The notes beneath the pieces are model-generated. The model searched no databases. It was not told where the DNA came from and saw nothing but the letters and a program-made list of their open reading frames with translations. DNA of 64,000 bases, taken from assembly GCF_027579695.1 (NCBI RefSeq), contig NC_083596.1, forward strand, positions 17,759,755-17,823,754. The letters are read 5' to 3'. This document shows positions 1 through 11,092 of the stretch, piece by piece; position 1 is the stretch's first letter; each line of letters begins with the position of its first letter. A program made the translations under genes and the position numbers. Source of the stretch: Neoarius graeffei (lineage: Eukaryota > Chordata > Actinopteri > Siluriformes > Ariidae).

Positions 1-211
1 GTAAACAGGAAAAACGCGGAAGAGTTTGGTCGCATCTAACTACAGCCCCAAAAAATACCATTGGCCATGCTGAGCCTAGCTACATTGCTAACAGGAGTAA
101 CAGCGCGTCTGACTGACTGGGAGGTCGCGCAAAGCTCGGAGAGGTACGGAGCAGCTCGTCTCAATTCAGATAAGAGCATATTTCATTATGGAAGTACGGT
201 GGACTGTTCCT
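1..211. mobile_element. End of a palindromic TTAA-target element, cut by the window edge
   Basis: These bases match, with few substitutions, the right arm of the complete palindromic element at 16158-16855, starting at its position 16645. The element ends at 211 with the same terminus (GGACTGTTCCT) followed by TTAA at 212-215. The left arm presumably lies outside the window. It sits in a GUSB intron. Confidence 0.85.
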
Positions 212-430
212 TTAAGCTAAAGTTTGTTTAATTTTTTTGTCTAGAACATCTTGTATTAACGTATAATGACATTTCATCACCCCGTAATTTTAAAATTTCC
301 TGGTTAATTCATTTTAGTATAATTGCGACTGGTAAAATCCACCCCTTACACTACACTACAAACAAACTGTGCAAGACTGAATAGTGACAGAGTTCAAGTA
401 TTTGTTTAAGCCTGTATTGTATTTCCTCAG

Positions 431-607
431 GCTCCCTACGTAGATGTCATTTGTGTGAACAGCTACTTCTCCTGGTACCACGACCCTGGACATCTGGAGG
501 TCATCTCCATCCAGCTGTACACGCAGTTTGATGACTGGTATGGAAAATACAAGAAACCGATCATACAGAGCGAATATGGGGCAGACGCTGTAGCAGGTCT
601 ACACAAC
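431..607 (+). CDS. GUSB: Beta-glucuronidase, exon with catalytic nucleophile
   Basis: A 177-nt exon (59 codons, phase 0 at both ends) of lysosomal beta-glucuronidase, a glycoside hydrolase family 2 enzyme that removes terminal glucuronic acid from glycosaminoglycans and glucuronides. The encoded peptide contains NSYFSWYH and [10 protein letters not shown]. In the human enzyme the Glu of SEYGA is the catalytic nucleophile (E540) and the Tyr of the NSY segment is an active-site residue (Y504). The nucleophile codon here is GAA at 572-574. The exon begins after the acceptor CTCAG at 426-430 and ends before the donor GTAAGT at 608. The first codons (A-P-Y-V-D-V-I-C) align directly with the human protein. 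Reading continues into the intron for 74 codons, which is not coding. Earlier exons, including the acid/base Glu, lie left of the window. The fold and active-site segment look intact. Confidence 0.96.
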
Positions 608-1394
608 GTAAGTAATGATCCTTTTGTGCACGATGAAAGCATGTATGTGTGGCAGCCTGGGAAAACCCTTCACACGGTGAAGCTTTGGTATTTACTACTA
701 CATGTAGTTCTGAATACTGTAGACGTTCCTGAAATAAAATGTTTGAAAATAAGTCATTTCGGAGTCTGGTTACTTCCAAAAACAAGACGGGTGGATTTAA
801 AGATACCGTTCCAATGCTGGGCAGTTTGACAGCGGGGTCCGATTATAAACGGAATTGATTTAGGGTTATGTTTGTTTCTCAGTAGGGGTGTTCACACGGC
901 AACTTCTACTCCGGTGTAGCACCAGGGCTGCCCCGGTAGAGTGTTCACACGGTACAAAGTTATACCGGTGTAGCCCCTGAAAGCTGCTTAAACCGGTGCA
1001 AATCTAACCCTGCTCGGGAGGTGGTTTAAGAAATTTACTCCGGAGTAAATGCTAGTTTGCGGGGCAGCACTGAAATAAAATGGGATGTCTGAACGCTACA
1101 GGGGTAGACTCGCTACGCGTGAGGAGAGTTGATTACATACGGGCATTGCATAATTTGCATCCTGGTATTTTGCGCTTCCAAAATGGCAAATATCAACAAC
1201 AGAACATCTTCATCCACGTTGTTTTCCCGGCGCTTGGTGATGCCATGACAACCGTCCACATGGCCATGAACGACATGAAGTCGTCGATTTGTTGCCGAAT
1301 GAATTGTAGAATGCGTTGTTTTCGTGCTGTCTTGTATTTGCGCAACCTTTCCTTTCTCTCTTTTACCCTTTTACGGTGTCTGATAGACCACAAC

Positions 1395-2403
1395 TAGAGC
1401 CCTGCACTCCCGCAGGAGTCCCGCGGGACCCGCCGCAAAGCAGTGCGGCGTGGGACAAATTTTGAAAGCTCATTGCGGGCGGGAGGGGGAGTGCACAATG
1501 CGGGCGCGGTTGGAAAGGTGATAAGCTGCAGTCCCGCTAACTAAAAACGTATTTAAAATAAAATTTATAAATTATTAATTTATGTCTATCGTATATAATT
1601 TGTGCTGGATATTTTATTTGGCATTAGTAAAAACATTTTAAGATGCCTATGGTCTAATCTCGCGTACGTTTCCGATTCCTTTCCGCTCTTCCGTGTTTGA
1701 GATCTCCGATCATGGCAGAAGAGCAGAGCTCCTCTAGTGAAGCTCACAGTGCTTCAGAAGTAAGTGCTGCTTTAAAAAGAGGTACATTTACCGTTAAAAA
1801 GTCAAGAGTATTAGTCCTAAGTATTAAAAAGTATTAAAAAAAAAGTATTAAAAAGTATTAACTAGTATTAAAAAGGACTGTGTATCGCACAGATTGTTCA
1901 ATTTAAAGCGAGAAATAGACAGTGTATAATCTGAGGAGCTGGTTGTGGTTGCGCAGCACTTCATATGAGAGGAGAATGAAATCGCGGTTGGAATCATAAC
2001 GCCACAGACTCGGAAGCGGGAGTGCGAGTTCGCAAAGCAAGAGCTGTCAACCAAAGCGAGAGCTGTCAATCATGAGCGCATGCAGCGCTCAACTTGGAAT
2101 GTGTCAGCAGAATGTCAGAGTCTAAACAATAAACTTATAATAAATGAAGGATCGGTCAGTGGAGAGCTCAGCTAAGCTCAGCATGTTTAATTGCCCAAGC
2201 CAATGACAAGAACTTTCGTGAGAAATAACGCGAACGCCTGCATCATGTGGGATTTGCGGGCGGGAGCGGGACAAAATATGGCAGGCGCGGGCGGGAGCGG
2301 GACTGAAAATCATAATTCTTTGTGGGAGCGGGCGGGAGCGGGACTGCACAATGCGGGAGCGGGCGGGAGCGGGACTGAAAATTCTGTCCCGCGCAGACCT
2401 CTA
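1395..2403. mobile_element. Nonautonomous hAT element nested in the 885-2718 element
   Basis: Ends TAGAGCCCTGC and GCAGACCTCTA form an imperfect TIR, and an exact 8-bp target duplication ACCACAAC lies at 1387-1394 and 2404-2411; 8 bp is the hAT signature. The right third (about 2250-2400) is a GC-rich array of GCGGGAGCGGGCGGGAGCGG units that also occurs, more degenerate, near the left end, which is typical of hAT subterminal repeats. Confidence 0.88.
1712..1759 (+). pseudogene. Residual first exon of a hAT-type gene
   Basis: ATG followed by 15 sense codons (MAEEQSSSSEAHSASE) ends exactly before a consensus splice donor GTAAGT at 1760. It lies inside the 1395-2403 hAT remnant and reads like the acidic, serine-rich first exon of a transposase gene whose later exons were lost. 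Too short for a family assignment. Confidence 0.45.
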
Positions 2404-2844
2404 ACCACAACGTAGAAAGTTTGTCTGGAGAAGTATAAACGATGGTTTTTCGATACATCAATCACAAACAAGGCGGGAAAAGGAAGTACATTTTCACGCA
2501 TGCGCATATTTCATTTCCGCATTATTACTATCGTATAGCACGGTCGCAAAAACTGCCGTGTGAACGCAAGTGGGGCTGCACCGGTGCTAACACGCTTCGC
2601 TCTAGTAAGCAGGTTTGTGACGTGTGAACGCTCCACAAAATTTACACCGGTGTAAGATATATCGCAACAAAATACATCGGTGCAGCATCGATGCAAATAT
2701 GTGCCGTGTGAACACCCCTAGTGATGAGTAGATAAAGAGCAAACTTTCAAGTGTGATACTGACTGTATGAGGAAATCACACTTCGGTAGCAAAGTTTTAG
2801 GCATGTTTATGTTGACTGACCTGTTATTAGTATTCCTATTCAAG

Positions 2845-3462
2845 ATTCAATAGTTTATTGCCATGTCAACACAGTTGATAGGAATTTGTTTTGGCACATC
2901 CCCAACATCAAATACATATGAAAAAAAAAACAGAACACATACCTAAGGGCAGACAGCCATGGGTAAAACAGACAGACAGTGAACAGTAGTGGAGTACCCA
3001 GTAGTCATTGGACAGCAATAATGGCTAAAAATAAGTTGCATTTAAAGTTGCATGATAAAGTACATCTTAGAGTGTTCCAATGGGAAAGTGCATACCATGC
3101 ATATAGAGTGCTACATATCATGGCAGTCAGAGAAGGTTCAGATGTCTGATGACTAGTGGATATGTGCTATCCCTAAACCGTGATGTTGAGGTTCTCAAAC
3201 TTCTATATCTCCTTTCTGATGGGAGGAGATTAAAAAGATGGTGTGCTGGGTGGGAGGGGTCAACTATGATTTTTCTTGCCTTTCTAATTAACCGCGATGA
3301 AAAGAGGGAGGAAAGTGAGGGGAGGTTGGCACCTATGATTTTGGATGCTCTGCGTACAACCCTTTCCAGCCTTGTCTTGTTCCATGAGGTGGTGTTACCG
3401 AACCAGACAAGGATGGAGAATGTGAGAACACTTTCAATTGTAGCTCTGTAAAAATGAATCAT
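2845..3462 (-). pseudogene. 5'-truncated L2/CR1-like LINE: reverse transcriptase C-terminus and 3' UTR
   Basis: The reading frame 3127-3462 (-) encodes about 111 residues typical of the region downstream of the reverse transcriptase core in fish L2/CR1/Rex-type LINEs: FYRATIESVLTFSILVWFGN, then ERVVRRASKIIGANLP, then DPSHPAHHLFNLLPSERRYR and a terminal stop. About 280 nt of 3' UTR follow, ending near 2845. The copy is cut on its 5' side at about 3462, the usual result of incomplete reverse transcription. No catalytic core remains, so it cannot be active. Confidence 0.85.
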
Positions 3463-3512
3463 ATGAAAATGCCCGCTTTTGCGGGAAGATCATGAATAAA
3501 ATCAGTTTCAGG

Positions 3513-4786
3513 CAGGGCTTTGAACCGGTTCAAGGAACGAAAACGAAAACCGGGAACTTTTTCTATTTCACATGGAACAGAAACGAAACCAGAAACTTTA
3601 TTTTTTATGTTCCGGAACAGAAACGCTTATTAAAAATAATGGTAACCGGTTAATACCGGTTTTTATTTCGTTCCTCAAAGTTTCTGTAGCCTACAAATAA
3701 AAAAGCCATTCTTCTCCTGCGCAAGTTTCTACGACCCGCTGGGGTTCACTTCCTGTGTGACGTTCGCTGACTGAATGGAGAGAGCGGGAAGGTAGACTAC
3801 TATCACGTCTCCATTACTGGGTGTCTGAGCAAAGAAGAGCCTGAACGATGCAACCTCCCTATTGGCTGTTTGTAAAAATGTATCAATTGTTGCCCTTCCC
3901 ACGGGAATCATCGCGGGCTCGAGAGACGAGACCTGACAAGTTAGTTCGTTGGTAGCAGAACAAAATGTCTGGACACAAATCGGGTTTTCAGAAAAGGAAA
4001 TAAAATAAACGGAGGGTTGAAAATACAAAAAAGGAGGCAGAAAATGCAAAACGAGTTTTAAGGTAGGACAAATGGTTACTTTTCTGAGGCAGCCCGCCGT
4101 GGCTGCCTGCAGGCTTATTTATTATAGCCCATTTAGTTAAAATAGTTGATATAAAATGTTTATAGTTATAGTTATGTGATGGTTGTCCTGATTTAGACTG
4201 GTGGTTTTTTTTGGGGGGGGGGTTGCACGATGTTGCACCCGGGTCCAGATTAGGGCAGAACCGGTCCTGGCTACGTTTCAGGTGTAGTTTGTTTTATGTA
4301 TGTATGTATGTACTTGCATAGATGTGTACTTGGTCTTCCAATATGGCGCCTAACAAAATCTCGTGGCGCGGTGACGTCATGCGGTAGCCCTCTATAGGGC
4401 CTGACTAGCCTTTGGTAACACACTAAACGAATTCTCTTTCATTTTGGCACTTTTTCTGTTTGTGTAGATGGGAAGCCGTACTGAGAATCCAAATCGCCAA
4501 CATTTGAAATAATAATTGTTTTGAATTATTTCTTGTCTTATTTAATGAAGGTTGTAATAGAATTAGCCTACATTTGGCTTAAGCTGGATGAGACAGAGAC
4601 ATAATTTTATAGCCATTTGTTAAACAGCTGACAGGGAACGTAATTAACCGTTCCGGGAACGAAATTTTTTTGTTCTAACCGGTTCGGGAACGTCTATTTA
4701 ATGGTGGAACCCAAAACCGGAAACGTTAAAATTCCGTTTCTGTTCGGAACGAACCAATAGGAAAAAAATTCTGGTTCAAAGCCCTG
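3513..4786. mobile_element. Nonautonomous hAT element
   Basis: Perfect TIR CAGGGCTTTGAACC at the left, its complement at the right, and an exact 8-bp target duplication GTTTCAGG at 3505-3512 and 4787-4794. Subterminal sequence is full of repeated GGAACGAAA/ACCGGTT motifs on both sides. It contains the relic of a first transposase exon (3965-4062). Confidence 0.92.
3965..4062 (+). pseudogene. hAT transposase first-exon relic (MSG..QKRK)
   Basis: Starts ATG with MSGHKSGFQKRK and then an in-frame TAA at 4001-4003. The open sequence continues as lysine-rich coding-like DNA to a plausible donor (AG before GTAGGA at 4063). Fish hAT proteins with a TTF-type zinc finger begin with a similar MSG..SG.QKRK stretch. 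The stop shows decay. Confidence 0.55.
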
Positions 4787-4794
4787 GTTTCAGG

Positions 4795-5597
4795 TAATTC
4801 TGGTGAAATGTATGGTTTTTTTTTTTGTGGCTACTGCCTCATAGAGGCAAAGTGAGGCAGGAGCCACTGTGTCATCGTCTTGTAAGAATGAAAGGATAAG
4901 TGTAACAATAGCATACTGCATATGCGCATAAGCATTACAATCACCAGAACGGCAAATCGTGTTATCAAAGGTACACAAGAACAAGTGTCGAAGCCACTAT
5001 GTCATCATGTTGTGGAGTGTAAGAATAGTGAAACTTTGTAACCAACCAGCACTTATCCTGATCAAGTTCGATTACCCGTTCTACTTCTTGATAAACTTCA
5101 GAACCAACCAGAAACAAAATAAGAGAAACCTCGTTATAACTTCGTAGTATCAGAAGATAATCGGCAGATAAAAAGAGAAACGAAATTCACCTCGTGGTTC
5201 GCCAAGGCTACCGATTCGATATCAAGCAAGTGGTGTTTATTTGAAGAAAATGTACCTTTTGATTATCACAGCTTTCGTTTGGTTCTTCTGAAAGGTCAAA
5301 TGAAAGGTTTTGTAAGTTTTGGCAGATAAATTGAAAAGTCGATACCAGACTTCTGCTGTTCGCTTTAATTTTTTATTTTAGAGTCTTTACACTACACTTG
5401 TGAAATAAAATTTGCTCATTTGTACTAAATAATGCTCTAAGACAATTCATGAACAAGTGCTTTCTTACTATTTTGAAAATATAGTTCACAGCACTGTATT
5501 TTAAACAAAACGCAGTAAACAAAATACTACGAGCCCTGATGCTGCTCACAGCTTGGTGATACTTGCAAGAGATGAGGCGAATATAATTGATAACATG
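4795..5597. other. GUSB: GUSB intron, no recognised feature
   Basis: AT-rich intronic sequence between a hAT and a Tc1 element. I see only a loose internal duplication (GCCACTGTGTCATC near 4863 and GCCACTATGTCATC near 4992) and no coding signature. Confidence 0.6.
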
Positions 5598-5599
5598 TA

Positions 5600-7162
5600 C
5601 AGTGGTGCTTGAAAGTTTGTGAACCCTTTAGAATTTTCTATATTTCTGCATAAATATGACCTAAAACTTCATCAGATTTTCACACAAGTCCTAAAAGTAG
5701 ATAAAGAGAACCCAGTTAAACACATGAGACAAAAATATTATACTTGGTCATTTATTTATTGAGGAAAATGATCCAATGTTGCATATCTGTGAGTGGCAAA
5801 AGTAAGTGAACCTTTGCTTTCAGTATCTGGTGTGACCCCCTTGTGCAGCAATAACTGCAACTAAACGTTTGCGGTAACTGTTGATCAGTCCTGCACACCA
5901 GCTTGGAGGAATTTTAGCCCATTCCTCCGTACAAAACAGCTTCAACTCGGGGATGTTGGTGGGTTTCCTCACATGAACTGCTCGCTTCAGGTCCTTCCAC
6001 AACATTTCGATTGGATTAAGGTCAGGACTTTGACTTGGCCATTCCAAAACATTAACTTTATTCTTCTTTAACCATTCTTTGGTAGAACGACTTGTGTGCT
6101 TAGGGTTGTTGTCTTGCTGCATGACCCACCTTCTCTTGAGATTCAGTTCATGGACAGATGTCCTGACGTTTTCCTTTCGAATTCGCTGGTATAATTCAGA
6201 ATTCATTGTTCCATCAATGATGGCAAGCCGTCCTGGCCCAGATGCAGCAAAACAAGTCCAAACCATGATACTACCACCACCATGTTTCACAGATGGGATA
6301 AGGTTCTTATGCTGGAATGTAGTGTTTTTCTTTCTCCAAACATAACGCTTCTCATTTAAACTAAAAAGTTCTATTTTGGTCTCATCCATCCACAAAACAT
6401 TTTTCTAATAGCCTTCTGGCTTGTCCACGTGATCTTTGCTGCTTGTCTGCAGTTTGATAATGTTCTTTTTGGAGAGCAGTGGTTTTCTCCTTACAACCCT
6501 GCCATGCGCACCATTGTTGTTCAGTGTTCTCCTGATCGTGGACTCATGAACATTAGCCAATGTGAGAGAGGCCTTCAGTTGCTTAGAAGTTACCCTGGGG
6601 TCCTTTGTGACCTCGCCGACTATTACACACCTTGCTCTTGGAGTGATCTTTGTTGGTCGACCACTCCTGGGGAGGGTAACAATGGTCTTGAATTTCCTCC
6701 ATTTGTACACAATCTGTCTGCCTGTGGATTGGTGGAGTCCAAACTCTTTAGAGATGGTTTTGTAACCTTTTCCAGCCTGATGAGCATCAACAACGCTTTT
6801 TCTGAGGTCCTCAGAAATCTCCTTTGTTCGTGCCATGATACACTTCCACAAACTTGTGTTGTGAAGATCAGACTTTGATAGATCCCTGTTCTTTAAATAA
6901 AACAGGGTGCCCACTCACACCTGATTGTCATCCCATTGATTGAAAAAACCTGAGTCTAATTTCACCTTCAAATTAACTGCTAATCCTAGAGGTTCACATA
7001 CTTTTGCCACTCACAGATATGTAATATTGGATAATTTTCCTCAATAAATAAATTAGCAAGTATAATATTTTTGTCTCATTTGTTTAACTGGGTTCTCTTT
7101 ATCTACTTTTAGGACTTGTGTGAAAATCTGATGATGTTTTAGGTCATATTTATGCAGAAATA
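5600..7162 (-). mobile_element. Tc1-like transposon, copy 1, right end missing
   Basis: The left terminus CAGTGGTGCTTGAAAGTTTG follows a TA (5598-5599). The body is collinear with the complete copy at 17916-19514. The right side follows that copy up to GCAGAAATATA and then stops at 7162-7164, where another Tc1-type element begins. About 35 bp of the right TIR are absent, also beyond the second element. It carries a transposase pseudogene on -. Confidence 0.93.
5820..6836 (-). pseudogene. Tc1 transposase with one nonsense codon and a micro-inversion
   Basis: About 338 codons, normal for a Tc1 transposase, which excises and inserts the element at TA through its TIRs. The start is MARTKEISEDLRK (ATG at 6834-6836). 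An N-terminal paired-like HTH region is followed by the GRPTKITPRAR hook and the DD34E core: D in WMDETKIE, D in MQQDNNPKHTS and E in SPDLNPIEMLW are all present. One in-frame stop (TAG, 6402-6404) replaces the Trp found at this place in the second copy. Residues just before it (IIKLQTSSKDH) differ from copy 2 (IAACLQFAKDN) because 21 bp at 6438-6458 are inverted, with the frame preserved. Otherwise nearly intact. Confidence 0.93.
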
Positions 7163-7164
7163 TA

Positions 7165-8771
7165 CAACCCTGATTCCAAAAAAGTTGGGACAAAGTACAA
7201 ATTGTAAATAAAAATGGAATGTAATGATGTGGAAGTTTCAAAATTCCATATTTTATTCAGAATAGAACATAGATGACATATCAAATGTTTAAACTGAGAA
7301 AATGTATCATTTAAAGAGAAAAATTAGGTGATTTTAAAATTTCATGACAACAACACATCTCAAAAAAGTTGGGACAAGGCCATGTTTACCACTGTGAGAC
7401 ATCCCCTTTTCTCTTTACAACAGTCTGTAAACGTCTGGGGACTGAGGAGACAAGTTGCTCAAGTTTAGGGATAGGAATGTTAACCCATTCTTGTCTAATA
7501 TAGGATTCTAGTTGCTCAACTGTCTTAGGTCTTTTTTGTTGTATCTTCCGTTTTATGATGCGCCAAATGTTTTCTATGGGTGAAAGATCTGGACTGCAGG
7601 CTGGCCAGTTCAGTACCCGGACCCTTCTTCTACGCAGCCATGATGCTGTAATTGATGCAGTATGTGGTTTGGCATTGTCATGTTGGAAAATGCAAGGTCT
7701 TCCCTGAAAGAGACGTCGTCTGGATGGGAGCATATGTTGCTCTAGAACCTGGATATACCTTTCAGCATTGATGGTGTCTTTCCAGATGTGTAAGCTGCCC
7801 GTGCCACACGCACTAATGCAACCCCATACCATCAGAGATGCAGGCTTCTGAACTGAGCGCTGATAACAACTCGGGTCGTCCTTCTCCTCTTTAGTCCGAA
7901 TGACACGGCGTCCCTGATTTCCATAAAGAACTTCACATTTTGATTCGTCTGACCACAGAACAGTTTTCCACTTTGCCACAGTCCATTTTAAATGAGCCTT
8001 GGCCCAGAGAAGACGTCTGCGCTTCTGGATCATGTTTAGATAACAGCTTCTTCTTTGAACTACAGAGTTTTAGCTGGCAACGGCGGATGGCACGGTGAAC
8101 TGTGTTCACAGATAATGTTCTCTGGAAATATTCCTGAGCCCATTTTGTGATTTCCAATACAGAAGCATGCCTGTATGTGATGCAGTGCCGTCTAAGGGCC
8201 CGAAGATCACGGGCACCCAGTATGGTTTTCCGGCCTTGACCCTTACGCACAGAGATTCTTCCAGATTCTCTGAATCTTTTGATGATATTATGCACTGTAG
8301 ATGATGATCTGTTCAAACTCTTTGCAATTTTACACTGTCAAACTCCTTTCTGATATTGCTCCACTATTTGTCGGCGCAGAATTAGGGGGATTGGTGATCC
8401 TCTTCCCATCTTTACTTCTGAGAGCCGCTGCCACTCCAAGATGCTCTTTTTATACCCAGTCATGTTAATGACCTATTGCCAATTGACCTAATGAGTTGCA
8501 ATTTGGTCCTCCAGCTGTTCCTTTTTTTGTACCTTTAACTTTTCCAGCCTCTTATTGCCCCTGTCCCAACTTTTTTGAGATGTGTTGCTGTCATGAAATT
8601 TCAAATGAGCCAATATTTGGCATGAAATTTCAAAATGTCTCACTTTTGACATTTGATATGTTGTCTATGTTCTATTGTGAATACAATATCAGTTTTTGAG
8701 ATTTGTAAATTATTGCATTCCGTTTTATTTACAATTTGTACTTTGTCCCAACTTTTTTGGAATTGGGGTTG
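7165..8771 (-). mobile_element. Second Tc1/mariner-type transposon, IR/DR structure
   Basis: TA at 7163-7164 and 8772-8773 flanks inverted termini beginning CAACCC(T/C)(G/A)ATTCCAAAAAAG. The motif CAAAAAAGTTGGGAC occurs at the outer end and again about 190 bp inside at both ends (near 7177 and 7361, and 8564 and 8743 inverted), that is, inverted repeats containing direct repeats, the layout of several fish Tc1 families. Length 1607 bp. Confidence 0.92.
7386..8409 (-). pseudogene. Tc1/mariner-type transposase, nonsense and frameshift
   Basis: The start is probably at 8407-8409 (MGRGSPIPLILRRQIVEQYQ), followed by an in-frame TGA at 8338-8340, an HTH segment, a frameshift near 8045 and then an open C-terminal catalytic part to 7386. 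The DD34E residues are visible: D in [11 protein letters not shown] in [10 protein letters not shown] and E in [11 protein letters not shown]. The family cuts and pastes DNA at TA. With both lesions it cannot encode the full enzyme. It is a different subfamily from the copies at 5820 and 18130 (motif [11 protein letters not shown]). Confidence 0.92.
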
Positions 8772-8844
8772 TACAATAACAATACACTGCTTTCCCATTT
8801 TCTATCTGTGGTGGGGTTTTGTGTGTGTGTGTGTTTTCACAGCA

Positions 8845-9083
8845 CACTGCAAACAATTGAAAAATGAATTTGAGGAGCAAATTACTTAATACTAGTGAAA
8901 TTATCTTGCTGCATGGACAAATATTTTTACTTGATAAGACATCTTAGAACAAGTTGGTTGCAATCTCGAACTAGATTTAAAGATCTCAGAATTGGTGTCT
9001 TGTATTCTTCTAATAGGAAATGCGAGGTCGTTTCAACTATTTTCAAGATATTTTCACTTGCTAAGACATCATTTTTTGCAGTG
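8845..9083. mobile_element. Short MITE with CACTGCAAA ends
   Basis: Left CACTGCAAAC and right TTTTGCAGTG form a short TIR; the 239-bp interior contains loosely mirrored TACTTGATAAGACATC and TTCACTTGCTAAGACATC. No convincing target duplication. Family unassigned. Confidence 0.45.
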
Positions 9084-9085
9084 CA

Positions 9086-9260
9086 TTAGAGCTGTGTTAC
9101 TTCTGCATAAGGTGAAGTCACACGCACACATTCCTGCTATTGTACAATTACAGTAAGGAAAACTAAGATTATGCAGCCTGATAATCAGAGGGATCTTTTA
9201 TTTCCCCCCATCGTTTCAAATCGCCATCAATTTGTATCGTGATTTATCGTCAGACGATAT
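9086..9260 (+). repeat. Dispersed repeat fragment (family also at 33000 and 55275)
   Basis: The block from TTAGAGCTGTGTTACTTC to the TTTATTTCC/ATCGTTTCAAAT region recurs near 33001-33150 and 55275-55450 in the same order with scattered substitutions, so it is an interspersed repeat. Its end resembles a hAT terminus (CGATATATCATTACATGCCTAG), but no partner end was found. Confidence 0.55.
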
Positions 9261-9574
9261 ATCATTACATGCCTAGTGACGGTGTGTATTATTAAAATGC
9301 AACTAAAAATGTAATTACATTTTTAATGTGTATATCTGTGTGTTTGTAGTCAAACAAGACTTATGATTCTGTGGGACATTTTGTATTAAAATTGTTCTTG
9401 TAGATCTGTACTAACCTTAACGTCTGTTTTAATATCTGTGTGTGAAATTAGGACCATGTTATGATACTATTATTATAATAAACATAAAGTGAAAACTTTA
9501 GGTTTATTACCATTACCACTCAAATTACCATTCCACATACTCTACAGCTCAAGACCTGTATTGCACCATTTTAA

Positions 9575-10826
9575 AGGAGAACTGAAGTCATTTTTAAACT
9601 TGCTTTATTTCTTAATTAACGTGTTAATTACATTTTCAGTTTTAGTAACCTTATATTGTGACTTGTATTGGCAACTAATTGCAATTAAATATTATACTTA
9701 TCGGCCTGTTCGGTTTTTAGCCATGTTGAATTTAGTTTGTTTGGTCCACGGCAGGCGTCGCTTATCCGCGCGATCTTCACGAGACTTGTGCGAGACTTTG
9801 AAACGTGAAGTGTCAGCCGGGTGCCATTGCCGCCATTTTGAAAACTGTTTTCCAAACGAAATATTGTACAAAAACGAGTTTAAATGACGATTACTGCCTA
9901 CTTTTTTCAAACTTTCCTGATTGCTATCAAAACAAACAAAACTTCCGGCTTGATTACATCAGCATTCGAAAGAGGGCGCGCGTCTTTTGACAACCCCGGT
10001 GTCCGAAATCGCTCCCTACTCACTATCTAGGGCACTATATAGTGAGGACGCCATTTTGTAGTGCTGTCCCAAACCTTAGTGAGGATTATTTACACCCTAT
10101 ATAGTGCGCTCAAAGTATCCCGTAATGCATCACGAAAAGTAGTGTACCTGTACAACTGATGGTGACTAACCAAAGCAATATATCCCATCAAGCATTGCGG
10201 TCGCGCTGAAAGAAATCAAATTAAAAGTCTCAAATTTGATTTAATAAAAGGCAGCGGCAAAGAAGAAAGTATTCAGCCTTGATTTAAAAGAACTGAAAGC
10301 TGCAGGTACTTTATATTGATTAATGTGGGAAATGCGCTCAGTATAATATGGATTTATCACAAAAATACATGCATGTATTTATTATTTTGAAAACCTACCA
10401 GCCGACTGATCTGGCACGTTTTAATTGTGCGACAGTAATGACATAAATACCAGCGCAACGGAGTAGTGTCCGAAAGCGTTTTTTCATTTTACCAATGAGC
10501 TCACTGTATAGTCCTCTACATAGTAATTCTCTATATAGGGAGTAGTGAACGAGTGAGCAATTTCGGACACGGGGAACGTTGGCAGATGTCGGTCGCTTTG
10601 ATTTCCGCTGTACGTTTTACTTCCGTCCTACGATGTCTCGCACAGGTCTCAATGAATCTCGTTTACAGCCATTGCTTTGACATATGGACTGATATATTAC
10701 AGAGCATATTTCAAACACTCGTAACTTGCTACAGCAGTGACAAAATAGCGATCGAAAATGCATTCCGATATTTAATAAAATGAGATATAGAATTTTGATA
10801 ATAAAAAAATTGCCTTCAGTTCTCCT
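9575..10826. mobile_element. Composite TTAA-target element, copy A
   Basis: TTAA at 9571-9574 and 10827-10830 flanks TIRs AGGAGAACTGAAG and CTTCAGTTCTCCT. A second pair of inverted ends (GTGTCCGAAAT about 10000 and ATTTCGGACAC about 10570) delimits an inner element rich in CACTATATAGTG. The whole outer-plus-inner arrangement is repeated at 53505-54696, so it moved as one unit. TTAA targets belong to piggyBac or Kolobok; the AGG terminus fits Kolobok better (inference). Confidence 0.85.
10000..10570. mobile_element. Inner TIR element of composite copy A
   Basis: Ends GTGTCCGAAATCGCTCCCTA and its inverted counterpart near GAGCAATTTCGGACAC; the interior has several CTATATAG motifs. The same inner element sits at the same internal junctions in copy B, so insertion predates spread of the composite. 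Confidence 0.7.
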
Positions 10827-10873
10827 TTAAATAGCAGTTTATACACTTCTACCTTTTTTTTTCCACCATCCAG

Positions 10874-11009
10874 GATCCCCCGTTAATGTTTACTGAGGAG
10901 TACCAGAAAACAGTCCTGCAGAGCTACCACAAAGTGTTTGATCAGAAGAGGAAGGAGTTTGTTGTGGGAGAGCTCATCTGGAACTTTGCTGACTTCTTGA
11001 CAGCTCAGG
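10874..11009 (+). CDS. GUSB: Beta-glucuronidase, penultimate coding exon
   Basis: A 136-nt exon (phase 0 in, phase 1 out) beginning [11 protein letters not shown] and ending [13 protein letters not shown] plus the first base of a Gly codon. It matches the human C-terminal barrel segment [11 protein letters not shown]...[12 protein letters not shown] almost residue for residue. The WNFADF strand carries the conserved Trp next to the glucuronide pocket (known for GH2 glucuronidases). The acceptor is CCATCCAG at 10866-10873 and the donor is GTAAAA at 11010. The preceding intron is about 10.3 kb, inflated by at least seven mobile elements. No stop or frameshift; the exon looks functional. Confidence 0.96.
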
Positions 11010-11092
11010 GTAAAAACATATGCATCCATGTTCCCCATTCGTTAGCAAGAACTGATTAGTGATTATTACTCTGTGCTGCTCAAAAGCTTTAA

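Larger units (their letters stand above)
885..2718. mobile_element. TIR element (Harbinger-like ends), nonautonomous, with nested hAT
   Basis: Both ends carry a perfect 17-bp terminal inverted repeat (GGGGTGTTCACACGGCA, 885-901 and 2702-2718), flanked by TA on each side. Subterminal sequence is also inverted-repeat-like (ACCGGTGTA motifs at both ends). The similar end GGGTGTATTC at 46305 belongs to an element with a Harbinger Myb-like gene, so PIF/Harbinger is the best guess, but the 2-bp target does not prove it. A short arginine/lysine-rich reading frame on - (1193-1393) may be a transposon protein relic. A hAT element is inserted at 1395-2403. Confidence 0.75.

Noticed and set aside
3470..3484. 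CCCGCTTTTGCGGG as a transcription terminator hairpin
   Set aside because: Single short palindrome at a LINE breakpoint in a eukaryotic intron; no role can be supported.
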